DNA of 64,000 nt from Salinihabitans flavidus. GTDB taxonomy: Bacteria; Pseudomonadota; Alphaproteobacteria; Rhodobacterales; Rhodobacteraceae. The notes beneath the pieces are model-generated. The model searched no databases. It saw nothing but the letters and a program-made list of their open reading frames with translations, and was not told the DNA's origin. Made by a program: the position numbers and the translations under genes. Each line of letters begins with the position of its first letter. Position 1 is the first letter of the stretch. Positions 26,356 through 34,800 of this stretch are shown here, piece by piece. The stretch spans positions 1 to 64,000 of the forward strand of contig NZ_FODS01000008.1 of the NCBI RefSeq assembly GCF_900110425.1, given 5' to 3'.

Positions 26356-27147
26356 TCAGAGATATTCCGGTTGCGGCATACCAAGCACGTGATAACCACC
26401 ATCGACGCGGATGATCTCTCCGGTTGTGAAGGCGCCAGCGTCCGAGGCGAGGTAAGCTGCGGTGCCGCCTACCGCCTCCAGCGTGGCGTTGGCGCGCAGC
26501 GGTGCGTTCATCTCGGTCTGGCGGAACGTCTTGCGCGCGCCCCCGATCGCCGCCCCGGCGAGGGTTTTCATTGGCCCGGGTGAGATCGCGTTGACGCGAA
26601 TCTTCTCGGGGCCCAGATCGTTGGCCAGATAGCGCACCGCGCTTTCCAGCGCCGCCTTGGCGACACCCATCACATTGTAATTCGGCACCACCCGGTTCGA
26701 TCCCTGATAGGTCAGTGTCAGGATCGTGCCGCCATTCTCCTTCATCAGCGGATAGGCCCGCCGCGACACGTCGATCAGAGAATAGGCCGATATGTCGAGT
26801 GACGCCTTGAAGTTGTCCCGGCTGGTATTGATGAACCGGCCCGTCAGCTCGTTGCGATCCGAATAGGCGATGGCATGAACCAGAAAGTCGAGCTGTCCCC
26901 AGCGTGCCTTGATCTGATCGAACGCCGCATCGAGAGAAGCATCGTTCGTCACATCCACATCGACCATGAAATCGCTGCCGACCTGTGCGGCCAACGGCGC
27001 CACGCGCTTGCCGAAGCCATCACCCTGATAGGTGAAGGCTAGTTCCGCCCCCGCCTCGTGCATGGCTTTGGCAATCCCCCATGCGATGGAACGGTCATTG
27101 GCCACGCCCATGATCAGGCCGCGCTTGCCGTGCAAGTCGTTTATCAT
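26356..27147 (-). CDS. fabI: Enoyl-ACP reductase FabI
   Basis: A 263-residue SDR-type enoyl reductase. MGVANDRSIAWGIAKAM is the FabI-type NAD-binding loop, and the catalytic Tyr/Lys are visible in YNVMGVAKAALE, preceded by TLTYQGSNRVVPNYN. AISPGPMKTLAG follows. It performs the last reduction of each fatty-acid elongation round. It is the third gene of a fabA-fabB-fabI operon, 7 bp after fabB. The ATG at 27147 is chosen over a TTG two codons earlier. Confidence 0.95.
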   Translation of the reverse strand: MINDLHGKRGLIMGVANDRSIAWGIAKAMHEAGAELAFTYQGDGFGKRVAPLAAQVGSDFMVDVDVTNDASLDAAFDQIKARWGQLDFLVHAIAYSDRNELTGRFINTSRDNFKASLDISAYSLIDVSRRAYPLMKENGGTILTLTYQGSNRVVPNYNVMGVAKAALESAVRYLANDLGPEKIRVNAISPGPMKTLAGAAIGGARKTFRQTEMNAPLRANATLEAVGGTAAYLASDAGAFTTGEIIRVDGGYHVLGMPQPEYL

Positions 27148-27154
27148 TTTCAAT

Positions 27155-28384
27155 TCATCCCCTGAAACGTGACAGCAGCATTGAGCCGTTCGTGCCGCCG
27201 AAGCCGAAACTGTTGGTCATCACCGTATCGAGTCCCGCCTCCGCCACGTAATCTGTGGCGATCTCGCTTGGCTCTATGCCCTCTGCCAGTGTCTCGACAT
27301 TGATCGACGGTGTGATGAAATCGCGGTCGAGCATGAGAAGGCAGAAAATGGCCTCCAACGCGCCGGCCGCGCCCTGCGCGTGGCCGGTCATGGATTTGGT
27401 CGAGGAAATCGGCGGCACGCGGCCCGCTCCGAAAAGCCGCCGCGCGGCCTCCACCTCGCCCACGTCGCCCACCGGGGTCGATGTGCCATGCGCGTTGATA
27501 TAGCTTACCTGCCGATCCTCCGGCAGGGTCGAAAGCGCCAGCCGCATGGCCCGCTCACCCCCTTCTCCCGAGGGGGCAACCATGTCGTGACCGTCGGACG
27601 TGGCGGCATAGCCCGTCACCTCGGCGTAGATCTTCGCGCCGCGCGCCAGCGCGTGATCGAGATCTTCGAGGACGAGCATTCCGCCGCCGCCCGAGATCAC
27701 GAAACCGTCGCGGTCGGCGTCAAAGGCGCGGCTGGCCTTCTGCGGCGCATCGTTGAAGCGCGATGACATCGCCCCCATCGCGTCGAACAGGCACGACAGC
27801 GTCCAGTCCAGCTCTTCTCCGCCGCCCGCAAACATCACGTCCTGCTTGCCCATCATGATCTGTTCGGTGGCATTGCCGATGCAATGCAGGCTGGTGGAGC
27901 AGGCCGAGGTGATCGAATAGTTGATGCCCTTGATCCGGAAGGCCGTCGCAAGGTTGGCCGAGATTGTCGAGGACATGCACTTGGGCACGGCAAAGGGGCC
28001 TATCCGTTTGGTCGCCCCGGTCTTGAGTACGGTTTGATGCGCCGACAGCATGGCGCTCGTGGACGGCCCGCCCGATCCGGCGACAAGGCCGGTGCGCTCA
28101 TTCACGATGTCGGCCTCTTCCAGTCCGGCATCGGCGATCGCCTGCGACAGGGCGATATGGGCATAGGCCGCGCCCGGCCCCATGAAGCGCAGGGTGCGCT
28201 TGTCCACATGCTCGGACGGGTCGATCTTGAGCGTTCCCGCGATCTGGCTGCGAAAGCCGTGTTCGGCCATCTCGGGGCTGGCCTCGATGCCCGAGGCCCC
28301 CGCGCGCAGTGACTCGGTGACTTCCTCGGCAGTGTTCCCGATGGACGATACGATGCCCAACCCGGTGACGACGACGCGGCGCAT
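27155..28384 (-). CDS. fabB: 3-oxoacyl-ACP synthase I FabB
   Basis: A 409-residue condensing enzyme. The active-site Cys is in ITSACSTSLHC near residue 163, with His residues in INAHGTSTPVGD and TGHAQGAAGA, the C-H-H triad of the family. FabB elongates the cis-3-decenoyl intermediate made by FabA and is needed for unsaturated fatty acids. fabA lies 32 bp upstream and fabI 7 bp downstream. Confidence 0.96.
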   Translation of the reverse strand: MRRVVVTGLGIVSSIGNTAEEVTESLRAGASGIEASPEMAEHGFRSQIAGTLKIDPSEHVDKRTLRFMGPGAAYAHIALSQAIADAGLEEADIVNERTGLVAGSGGPSTSAMLSAHQTVLKTGATKRIGPFAVPKCMSSTISANLATAFRIKGINYSITSACSTSLHCIGNATEQIMMGKQDVMFAGGGEELDWTLSCLFDAMGAMSSRFNDAPQKASRAFDADRDGFVISGGGGMLVLEDLDHALARGAKIYAEVTGYAATSDGHDMVAPSGEGGERAMRLALSTLPEDRQVSYINAHGTSTPVGDVGEVEAARRLFGAGRVPPISSTKSMTGHAQGAAGALEAIFCLLMLDRDFITPSINVETLAEGIEPSEIATDYVAEAGLDTVMTNSFGFGGTNGSMLLSRFRG

Positions 28385-28416
28385 GGCGGTCTCCTTCGCG
28401 TTTGTCGAGCGGACGA

Positions 28417-28923
28417 TCAGACCTCGGAGAGGCCGACCTTCATGTCCTTGACCTGATAGATGACCTCACCGTCGGCCTCAACCCGGCCATTGGCAACCCC
28501 AACCTTGATCTTGCGGTCGATGACGCGGGTGAAGTCCACGTAGTAGGTGAGCATCCTGCGATCGGGCCGGACCATGCCGGTCAGCTTGACCTCTCCCACG
28601 CCAAGCGCCATGCCACGTCCGGTCATCCCGCGCCATCCGAGATTGAAGCCGGTCAGCTGCCACAGGCCGTCAAGACCCAGGCATCCGGGCATGATCGGGT
28701 TGCCGGGAAAATGGCACTTGAAAAACCACAGATTGGGGTGAATGTCGAATTCCGCGACGACATGGCCCTTGCCCGCCTCTCCGCTGTCGGCGCTGATGTC
28801 TGTGATGCGGTCCATCATCAGCATCGGCGGCTCGGGAAGCTGCGCATTGCCGGGGCCGAAAAGTTCCCCGCGCGCGCACTTGAGAAGATCCTCTTTGTCG
28901 AAGCTGGTCGGATACTCGGCCAT
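28417..28923 (-). CDS. fabA: 3-hydroxydecanoyl-ACP dehydratase/isomerase FabA
   Basis: A 168-residue hotdog dehydratase. The catalytic His lies in [20 protein letters not shown], which also carries the Asp of the partner active site. FabA dehydrates 3-hydroxydecanoyl-ACP and isomerises the trans-2 to the cis-3 product, opening the anaerobic route to unsaturated fatty acids. It heads the fabABI operon and diverges from irr across 183 bp; the irr-fabA pairing is a recurrent Rhodobacterales arrangement. Confidence 0.97.
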   Translation of the reverse strand: MAEYPTSFDKEDLLKCARGELFGPGNAQLPEPPMLMMDRITDISADSGEAGKGHVVAEFDIHPNLWFFKCHFPGNPIMPGCLGLDGLWQLTGFNLGWRGMTGRGMALGVGEVKLTGMVRPDRRMLTYYVDFTRVIDRKIKVGVANGRVEADGEVIYQVKDMKVGLSEV

Positions 28924-29045
28924 GCAGGCGGCCCCTTTTCTGATCGTTTCAGATTGTCCCAGAATTTGGTTGCAGACCCCATATCACCCTGCCAAGCAGT
29001 CCCGCAAGAGTGACTGAACGCGGGGCAGGTGGCTCTGCGACTGAT

Positions 29046-29081
29046 TTTCAATTGAAATCCGGGACGGGGCGGTCTTATAGT
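29046..29081 (+). promoter_or_regulatory. irr promoter with overlapping palindrome
   Basis: TTTCAATTGAAA (29046-29057) is a perfect 12-bp palindrome whose right half contains a -35-like TTGAAA (29052-29057). TATAGT (29076-29081) lies 18 bp downstream as a good -10, 25 bp before the irr ATG. A repressor bound to the palindrome would block the promoter; which one (Irr itself or another regulator) cannot be told from sequence. Confidence 0.5.
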
Positions 29082-29106
29082 GCGCAGGATGCAAGGAAAT
29101 CACGAA

Positions 29107-29523
29107 ATGACCCCACAGGCGCGCACTACCGGGTCCGAATGGCTTTCACGGGCCGGGCTGCGTCCGACGCGTCAACGCGTCGCGCTCGCCGCGCTTCTGG
29201 TGGGCGACGGTCGCGACCGGCATGTCACCGCCGAAAGTCTGTTTGCGGATGTGCGCACGCACGGAGAGCGTGTCTCGCTCGCCACCGTCTACAACACGCT
29301 GCGCGCCTTCTGCGATGCCGGTTTGATGCAGGAAATCACGGTGGACGGAACGAAAAGCTATTTCGATACCAACACCCATGATCACCCGCATTTCTTCTGG
29401 GAAGACGACCGCGAACTGACCGATGCGCCCGAGGATGAGCTTGAGATCGCCCGCTTGCCGAAGGCCCCCGCCGGGGCCGAGGTGGCAAAGGTCGATGTCG
29501 TGATTCGCCTGCGCCGCAAGTAG
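29107..29523 (+). CDS. irr: Iron response regulator Irr (Fur family)
   Basis: A 138-residue Fur-family protein with winged-helix start GLRPTRQRVALAALL and recognition segment VSLATVYNTLRAFCDAGL. A His-rich HDHPHFFWEDD replaces the Fur metal loop, and the CxxC zinc motifs of true Fur are missing, as expected for Irr. In alphaproteobacteria Irr senses iron through haem status and controls haem synthesis and iron uptake. GCAAGGAAA precedes the ATG. It is divergent from fabA. Confidence 0.92.
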   Translation: MTPQARTTGSEWLSRAGLRPTRQRVALAALLVGDGRDRHVTAESLFADVRTHGERVSLATVYNTLRAFCDAGLMQEITVDGTKSYFDTNTHDHPHFFWEDDRELTDAPEDELEIARLPKAPAGAEVAKVDVVIRLRRK

Positions 29524-29705
29524 CCGGGCTTGCGTGCGACAAGCATGATGTCATCCCTTTTCGTGACTGCGCCCCGCGAGGGCGGTTTGCGATAGTGCCA
29601 CCGGAAAGCAACAGATGGCGAGGTGTGAGAGGGGAACGCGGGGTGTGAGATGACTCCCCACCGGGGCTGCGCTATGCGTGGCTTTGTCACAAACGGGACT
29701 GGATC

Positions 29706-30221
29706 ATGGACGGCACTTTAGCGGCACTTTTTCTTATCGCAGGGTTGACGGATATGGGGATCAACCATTGCGGCGATGGCGGTTGTCTTGCGCAAAGCCC
29801 TGAAACCGAACGATTTTCCATCTCCGCAGGGGATGTGGATTTCCAGAAAGCCACGGTCAGCAAGGAGCTTTACCTGCGCTATGATTTCGGGCGTCGTTAT
29901 GGCCCGTTTCAGCCCGTGGCCGGGGCGTCTCTGACGGCGGATGGAACAGCCTGGATCGGAATAGGCGCGGCCTGGACGCAGCGTTTCGCGGGCGACAGGG
30001 CCTATGTGCAACTGGCGCTGATGCCAGGGCTCTACAGTCAGGGCAGCGGGCCGGATCTTGGTCATGCGGTGCAGTTTCGCTCAGGCGTCGAGGTTGGATA
30101 CGAGACGTCCAAGGGGGTGCGGTTTGGCCTGTCCTATGATCACCGATCCAACGCGGAGTTGTCGGGTGTCAATCCGGGTATGGAAACGGTGCAGTTTCGG
30201 GTCTCGATCCCCGTCAAATAG
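29706..30221 (+). CDS. PagL-like lipid A 3-O-deacylase / acyloxyacyl hydrolase
   Basis: A 171-residue beta-barrel-like protein with alternating hydrophobic strands, an N-terminal hydrophobic stretch (LAALFLIAGL) and two early Cys. Near the C-terminus HRSNAE gives His146 and Ser148, and Glu160 follows. The H, +2 S, +14 E spacing is that of the PagL triad His126/Ser128/Glu140. PagL sits in the outer membrane and removes the 3-O acyl chain from lipid A. The signal sequence is atypical. It stands alone downstream of irr. Confidence 0.7.
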   Translation: MDGTLAALFLIAGLTDMGINHCGDGGCLAQSPETERFSISAGDVDFQKATVSKELYLRYDFGRRYGPFQPVAGASLTADGTAWIGIGAAWTQRFAGDRAYVQLALMPGLYSQGSGPDLGHAVQFRSGVEVGYETSKGVRFGLSYDHRSNAELSGVNPGMETVQFRVSIPVK

Positions 30222-30364
30222 GCGAATCACCTCAACCCATTGTTAACGCTGAAAAACCCATGTCGGTAAAACGTCGGTATTTTGTCGGTATCGCGTCGGC
30301 ACCGATGGCGTGGAAGCGCATGGTTAACCTTGCGTTCGGTGCGCAGGTGTTAAGATCAGGTGAA
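30222..30364 (+). repeat. GCGAATC/GTCGGTA element, copy 1
   Basis: GCGAATC begins at the first base after the PagL-like gene's TAG stop. GTTAACGC and AAAACCC follow, then four GTCGG units starting at 30262, 30273, 30284 and 30295 (11-bp period). A GCGTTCGG box (30332-30339) and GTTAAGATCAGGTGAA (30349-30364) close the part shared with copy 2 (42645-42796). It lies between two convergent gene ends. Confidence 0.8.
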
Positions 30365-30387
30365 GGTGAGGCGTAGTGGGGGAGCGA

Positions 30388-31500
30388 TCAGCCGTTGGCG
30401 GTGGCGGCCTTGCTTTCGAGCCAGAGCATCATCTGTGTCACCTGATCGTCGAGCCAGATCCGGCTGTCGTTCACCCATGCCACATAGTGATCCACCATCG
30501 GCGCGAATTGCGGTTGAAACGTCGCGATGGACGGTGCGTAGAGATAGGCGAAGATCAGACCAGCCGCGATCAGCATCATGAAACCGAAGCCGATCCGGAA
30601 CCCGACCCGGCGCCATGTTTCGCTGTGCGAGACAGGTGCGATGCGCGTGGCATGGGCGCGGTCTTCGGTGGATCGCAGGGTGGAGTTGATCTCTTCTATG
30701 TCGGGAAGAAGCTCGCGCCGGGAGCTTGCGGGAATGGCCTCCGCTCCGATTTCGGCGTCCGGCGTGCGGGCGTCGTCGGGCAGGCCGCGAAGATGTTTCA
30801 TGCGCCGCCGGGTTTCGCGGGCGCGTCGGTCTTCTTCCGTTTCGGAGGTGTCGAGCCCGAGGTCGGGCTGACTCTCAAGGCCGCTGGCGGCCTCTTCGGC
30901 GCGGGCGCGGGCCTCGCGCTCAGCCTCTTCACGCAGCACATCGGCGACCGCCGGGTCAAGACGGCGGCGGGGAGGCGCAGCGGGGCGTTCCTGCTGGTCG
31001 GTGTCCGGGGGCAGGGTGTCGCCGCCGTCGTCGCCGGGCGCGGCCGGCTCCTCGCCCGGGATGTGATCCTCCGCTCCGGCCGGGGGCGTACTCTGATGGG
31101 CGGTGGCGGGGTCTTCCCAACTTTCCGCCTCGCTCTGCGGCTCGTCACTCTCCCAGTCGTCGGGGACAGGTGACGTTCTGTCATCGGGCGCTTGCTCCGA
31201 ACCCGCATCGTCCACGGCAGTCTCCGGCGGCGCATCGGCCACGGGCGCACTGCCGTCATCGTCGGACGTGGCTGGCGCAGGCGGCTCCTGTGGCCATTGC
31301 ACCGGCCCTTCAAAGGGGTCATCTGCAGGCGCGTCGGGCACCGAACCACCGATTTCCCCGGAAAGCGCATCGTCATCGTCGGGATGGGCCTGAAACCATG
31401 TCTGGCCGCAGCTGGAACATTCCACGTCGCGCCCGTCCTGCGGGATCACCTGGTCCGGCACCTCGTATTGAGCGCCGCAGTTCGGGCAAATCAGCCGCAT
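30388..31500 (-). CDS. Zinc-ribbon (MJ0042-type) membrane protein
   Basis: A 370-residue protein. The N-terminal zinc ribbon is MRLICPNCGAQYEVPD followed by CSSCGQTW (CxxC...CxxC). A long acidic, proline-rich disordered region (residues about 40-250) and one membrane helix near residue 305 (GFMMLIAAGLIFAYLYAP) follow, with a short C-terminal tail outside. Similar proteins are widespread in Rhodobacterales, often next to ftsE, with no established function. AGAGGGGAGA precedes the ATG at 31500. It diverges from ftsEX across 152 bp. Confidence 0.75.
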   Translation of the reverse strand: MRLICPNCGAQYEVPDQVIPQDGRDVECSSCGQTWFQAHPDDDDALSGEIGGSVPDAPADDPFEGPVQWPQEPPAPATSDDDGSAPVADAPPETAVDDAGSEQAPDDRTSPVPDDWESDEPQSEAESWEDPATAHQSTPPAGAEDHIPGEEPAAPGDDGGDTLPPDTDQQERPAAPPRRRLDPAVADVLREEAEREARARAEEAASGLESQPDLGLDTSETEEDRRARETRRRMKHLRGLPDDARTPDAEIGAEAIPASSRRELLPDIEEINSTLRSTEDRAHATRIAPVSHSETWRRVGFRIGFGFMMLIAAGLIFAYLYAPSIATFQPQFAPMVDHYVAWVNDSRIWLDDQVTQMMLWLESKAATANG

Positions 31501-31652
31501 TCTCCCCTCTTTCTCCTGCCGGTGCTGTCGGTTCGGGTTCGCGTCAGCATAGGCGCTAACAATTGGCCGCGAAAGAGCAAAGCCGGGGGCGGGATGGATT
31601 GCAAGTGCCGCGATGCTCGGGCACAACAGGGCAAACCGCGCAGGGGCGTGAC

Positions 31653-32330
31653 GTGATCGAATTCGACAACATGGCCTACAGCTATGGCGGCGGCGAGTTG
31701 CTTAGCGAGATTTCCTTGCGGCTGACGCCCGGCTCTTTCCATTTTCTGACCGGGCCATCGGGCGCGGGCAAGACCACGTTTCTCAAGCTGTGTTACGGCG
31801 CACTCAAACCCACGAGCGGGCAGGCACGGCTGTTCGGGCAGGATGTGCGCGAGATGGACCGTGATGCGCTGGCGATCACGCGGCGGCGGATCGGCGTTGT
31901 GCATCAGGACTGTCAGTTCCTTGATCATCTGCCGGTGGCGGACAATGTGGCGCTGCCGCTGACAGTGTCGGGGCAGGACACGCTGGAGCAGGTGGCCAAC
32001 CTCAAGGAGCTGATGGGCTGGGTCGGGCTTGGCGAGCGGGCCGGGGCGCTGCCGCCCGAGCTTTCGGGCGGGGAGCGGCAACGCGCGGCGCTGGCGCGGG
32101 CGGTGATCATGTCGCCGGACGTGGTGCTGGCCGATGAGCCCACGGGCAACGTGGACTGGGAGATGTCGCAGCGCCTGTTGCAGCTTCTGGTCGAACTGAA
32201 CCGGATGGGCAAGACTATCATGATCGCAACGCATGACCTCAACCTGATCCGCACCGCGAAGCACCACGTTCAGGCGCGGGTGCTTCGGATCGCGAACCGG
32301 CGGCTGCAATTGGCGGGGGCGGATCTGTGA
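31653..32330 (+). CDS. ftsE: Cell division ATP-binding protein FtsE
   Basis: A 225-residue ABC ATPase. Walker A is GPSGAGKTTF, the signature is LSGGERQRAALARA, Walker B is VVLADEPTGNVD, and the H-loop is ATHDLN. FtsE and FtsX form a membrane complex that activates septal peptidoglycan hydrolases and helps divisome assembly. The start is a GTG at 31653 with AGGGG upstream, giving MIEFDNMAYSY. Its stop overlaps the ftsX start (GTGA). Confidence 0.92.
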   Translation: MIEFDNMAYSYGGGELLSEISLRLTPGSFHFLTGPSGAGKTTFLKLCYGALKPTSGQARLFGQDVREMDRDALAITRRRIGVVHQDCQFLDHLPVADNVALPLTVSGQDTLEQVANLKELMGWVGLGERAGALPPELSGGERQRAALARAVIMSPDVVLADEPTGNVDWEMSQRLLQLLVELNRMGKTIMIATHDLNLIRTAKHHVQARVLRIANRRLQLAGADL

Positions 32331-33229
32331 GCCTGCGCGCGTCATTGCGGACGTTTCTGGTCGGCGACGCGCAGGCCGACCGGGTTGTGCCGCCAAGCGG
32401 ATTTACCGCGCAACTGACGTTGTTTGCCGCCGCCGCGATGGCGTTTCTGGCGGTCTTCGCAATGGCGCTGTCGCTGGCGGCGGGGCGGCTGGCCGAACGC
32501 TGGGGCGCGGAGCTGGCGCATAGCTCCACCCTGCGGATCTCGGCGCCGTCAGAGCAGATGGCCGAGCAGACGGCGGCGGCGCTTCGGGTGCTGGAGACGA
32601 CACCGGGTATCGCCAGCGCGCGCGCTTTGGACAAGGCCGAGCAGCGGGCGCTTCTGGAGCCGTGGTTCGGCCCCGATCTGCCACTGGAAAGCCTGCCGGT
32701 GCCGCAACTCATAGAGATTGTTGAGACCGAGGAGGGCTATGACGCGTCCGGGCTTCGGCTGCGGCTCTCGGCGGAGGTGCCGGGGGCGGTGCTGGACGAT
32801 CACACGCGCTGGCGGCGTCCGCTGGAGGCGGCGGCGGGGCGGCTGCGGCTTCTGGGGTGGCTGTCGATCGGCCTCATCGCGGGGACGATGGGGGTGATGA
32901 TCACGCTGGCCGCCCACGCGGCGCTGGCGGCCAATGCGCAGGTTATCGCAGTGCTGCGGCTGGTGGGGGCGACGGACCATTATATCGCGCGGGCCTTCGT
33001 GCGGCGCTTCACGCTGCGGGCGCTGTTCGGCGCGGGGGCTGGTGCGGGGCTTGGCATGCTGGCAATGCTGGCACTGCCCGAGGCGCAAGAGACGGGCGGG
33101 TTCCTTACCGGGCTGGGGTTTGCCGGGGCCGGATGGCTTTTGCCGCTGCTGATCCCGGTTCTGGCGGCGGGCGTCGCCTATGGCGCGACACGGATCGCGG
33201 CGCGGCGCAGGCTGCGGGAGCTGGCGTGA
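32327..33229 (+). CDS. ftsX: Cell division protein FtsX
   Basis: A 300-residue permease-like protein. A first membrane helix near residues 28-50 is followed by an extracytoplasmic domain (about 55-170) and three more helices, the four-helix FtsX topology. IAVLRLVGATDHYIARAFV is the conserved cytoplasmic loop that contacts FtsE. It starts at a GTG overlapping the ftsE stop. Its stop overlaps the plsC ATG by one base (TGATG), so all three genes are coupled. Confidence 0.9.
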   Translation: MSLRASLRTFLVGDAQADRVVPPSGFTAQLTLFAAAAMAFLAVFAMALSLAAGRLAERWGAELAHSSTLRISAPSEQMAEQTAAALRVLETTPGIASARALDKAEQRALLEPWFGPDLPLESLPVPQLIEIVETEEGYDASGLRLRLSAEVPGAVLDDHTRWRRPLEAAAGRLRLLGWLSIGLIAGTMGVMITLAAHAALAANAQVIAVLRLVGATDHYIARAFVRRFTLRALFGAGAGAGLGMLAMLALPEAQETGGFLTGLGFAGAGWLLPLLIPVLAAGVAYGATRIAARRRLRELA

Positions 33230-33987
33230 TGCGATATGCGCTGCGGTGGCTGGTCTCATTGATCTTCGTGGTGCAGATGTATGCAGCGATGGCGGTTCTG
33301 GCGCTGGTTTTCACGCCGCTTGCGATCTTCAGCCGGGCGTGGGTCTATCGGGCGGTGCACAGCTATTGCCGCTGGGTGCGCTGGACCGCGCGCTGGATGG
33401 TGGGGTTGAGATCCGAGGTGCGGGGCACCCCGCCGACCGAAGAGGTGCTGATCGCGGCCAAGCATCAGAGCTTTTTTGACATCATCCTGATCGTGAGCGC
33501 GGTGCCGAAGCCGAAGTTCATCATGAAAAGTTCGCTGCGCTATGCGCCGATCCTGGGGTGGTATGCGCTGCGGTTGGGGTGCGTGGCGGTGGACCGGGGC
33601 CGGCGGGCCGAGGCGATTCGCCAGATGCAGCGCGGGGTGCTCGACGGAACCGCGCCGGCCGGGCAGCTCATCATCTATCCGCAGGGCACGCGCGTGGCGC
33701 CGGGGGCGCATATTCCCTACAAGGTCGGGATTTCGGTGCTTTACCGCGAGACAGGGCAGACGGTGGTGCCGGCGGCCACCAATGTGGGGGTGTTCTGGCC
33801 GCGCACAGGCATTTACCGCAAACCTGGGCTGGCGGTGGTGGAGTTTCTCGACCCGATCCCGCCGGGCCTGCCGCAAAGGGACCTGTTGACACGGTTGGAG
33901 CGCGAGATCGAAGGGCGGTCCGACGCGCTCATGCGCGAGGCGGGGTTCGATCCCGACACCGCCGGGAGCGAGGGCGCCGCGCGATAA
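33229..33987 (+). CDS. plsC: 1-acyl-sn-glycerol-3-phosphate acyltransferase (PlsC-like)
   Basis: A 252-residue membrane acyltransferase. An N-terminal membrane helix (SLIFVVQMYAAMAVLALVF) is followed by the HX4D motif in KHQSFFDI and the YPQGTR motif, a Q-for-E variant of FPEGTR. It acylates lysophosphatidic acid, or a related lysolipid, in phospholipid synthesis. It is translationally coupled to ftsX. Confidence 0.88.
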   Translation: MRYALRWLVSLIFVVQMYAAMAVLALVFTPLAIFSRAWVYRAVHSYCRWVRWTARWMVGLRSEVRGTPPTEEVLIAAKHQSFFDIILIVSAVPKPKFIMKSSLRYAPILGWYALRLGCVAVDRGRRAEAIRQMQRGVLDGTAPAGQLIIYPQGTRVAPGAHIPYKVGISVLYRETGQTVVPAATNVGVFWPRTGIYRKPGLAVVEFLDPIPPGLPQRDLLTRLEREIEGRSDALMREAGFDPDTAGSEGAAR

Positions 33988-34096
33988 GCGCCGCACTCAT
34001 CGGGTTTGCGTTGGGGCTGTTGGAAATTGACTAATCCCGCGCAAGGCTTAGGCTGCGGGTATTGGAAACTTCCTTTTGTCAGAAGGATTGGATGAG

Positions 34097-34387
34097 ATGC
34101 TCAGGATTCTGTCTGTTGCCGCGGCGCTTTCAATCGCTGCCCTGCCCGTGAGTGCGGGCGGCTCAAAACAATACCATGCCCAGAAAAGTCAGGTCGATGT
34201 GCCGGTCTGGTCCTATGCGGCGCGGGCCAACTACTGCCCGGGCGGATTGCAGCCGGTCACATCGGGCGGTGCGATAAGCTGCGGTGCGCCGAATCAGTCC
34301 GTGACCTATCAAAAGGTCAAGGCACACGGGCATGGCTATCGTGTACGCCGGGCCTATAACTGCCCGCCGGGTCAAAAGGGCTGCTAA
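34097..34387 (+). CDS. Small secreted protein with four cysteines, unknown function
   Basis: A 96-residue protein with a clear signal peptide (MLRILSVAAALSIAALPVSA). The mature part of about 75 residues has four Cys (NYCPGG, ISCGAP, YNCPPG and a C-terminal GC) plus a basic His/Arg-rich segment (KAHGHGYRVRRAYNC). Two disulfides in the periplasm are likely. No family is recognised. AAGGA lies 9 bp before the ATG at 34097. Transcribed singly, just before a convergent cold-shock gene. Confidence 0.65.
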   Translation: MLRILSVAAALSIAALPVSAGGSKQYHAQKSQVDVPVWSYAARANYCPGGLQPVTSGGAISCGAPNQSVTYQKVKAHGHGYRVRRAYNCPPGQKGC

Positions 34388-34437
34388 GCCGCTGATGCGG
34401 GACAGGGGCCTGCGAGCGCCCCTGTCCGGGCCAGCCC

Positions 34438-34644
34438 TCAGATAGCCTTGAGATTGTCGGCCATCTGGCGGCCGTCCTGGCCCTCTGCCAGCTCAAAGCC
34501 GACCTTCTGGTTGTCCGCGAGGCCGGTCATGCCGGACCGTTCGACCGCGGATATATGAACGAACACGTCCTTGCCGCCGTCGTCGGGGGCAATGAAGCCG
34601 AAGCCCTTGGTGGTGTTGAACCATTTTACGGTGCCGGTGGGCAT
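34438..34644 (-). CDS. Cold-shock protein, CspA family
   Basis: A 68-residue single cold-shock domain. RNP1 is KGFGFI and RNP2 is VFVHISAV, with the starting [16 protein letters not shown] typical of bacterial Csp proteins. It binds single-stranded RNA/DNA and melts RNA structure. AAGGAGAT precedes the ATG. A hairpin-bearing leader lies upstream. Whether it is cold-induced or constitutive cannot be said. Confidence 0.96.
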   Translation of the reverse strand: MPTGTVKWFNTTKGFGFIAPDDGGKDVFVHISAVERSGMTGLADNQKVGFELAEGQDGRQMADNLKAI

Positions 34645-34672
34645 GCCGTATCTCCTTGTTGTCGTCTGTCTT

Positions 34673-34693
34673 GTCCGCCGCTGAGTGGCGGAC
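34673..34693 (-). promoter_or_regulatory. Leader hairpin of the cold-shock gene
   Basis: GTCCGCC (34673-34679) pairs perfectly with GGCGGAC (34687-34693) around a 7-nt loop, 28 bp upstream of the csp start and downstream of a weak -35/-10 pair (TTGCTT, TGTAAT on the minus strand, about 34710-34740). It could serve as a temperature-sensitive or attenuating structure in the mRNA leader. Confidence 0.4.
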
Positions 34694-34800
34694 GGGGGTC
34701 ACGGAAGAATGATTACACGGGTTTTGTGAAATACAAGCAAAACCGCAGAGACATTCAGGACGGCGGGCGCTAGAAAGACACCGCCAAGAGGGGGGATGGT

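Noticed and set aside
30262-30300. GTCGGTA array as a CRISPR
   Set aside because: Units are 7 bp with 4-bp fillers that recur in other copies; there are no 20-40 bp unique spacers and no cas genes.
30262-30300. GTCGGTA array as plasmid iterons or a replication origin
   Set aside because: Several copies are scattered among chromosomal housekeeping genes without rep genes or DnaA boxes.
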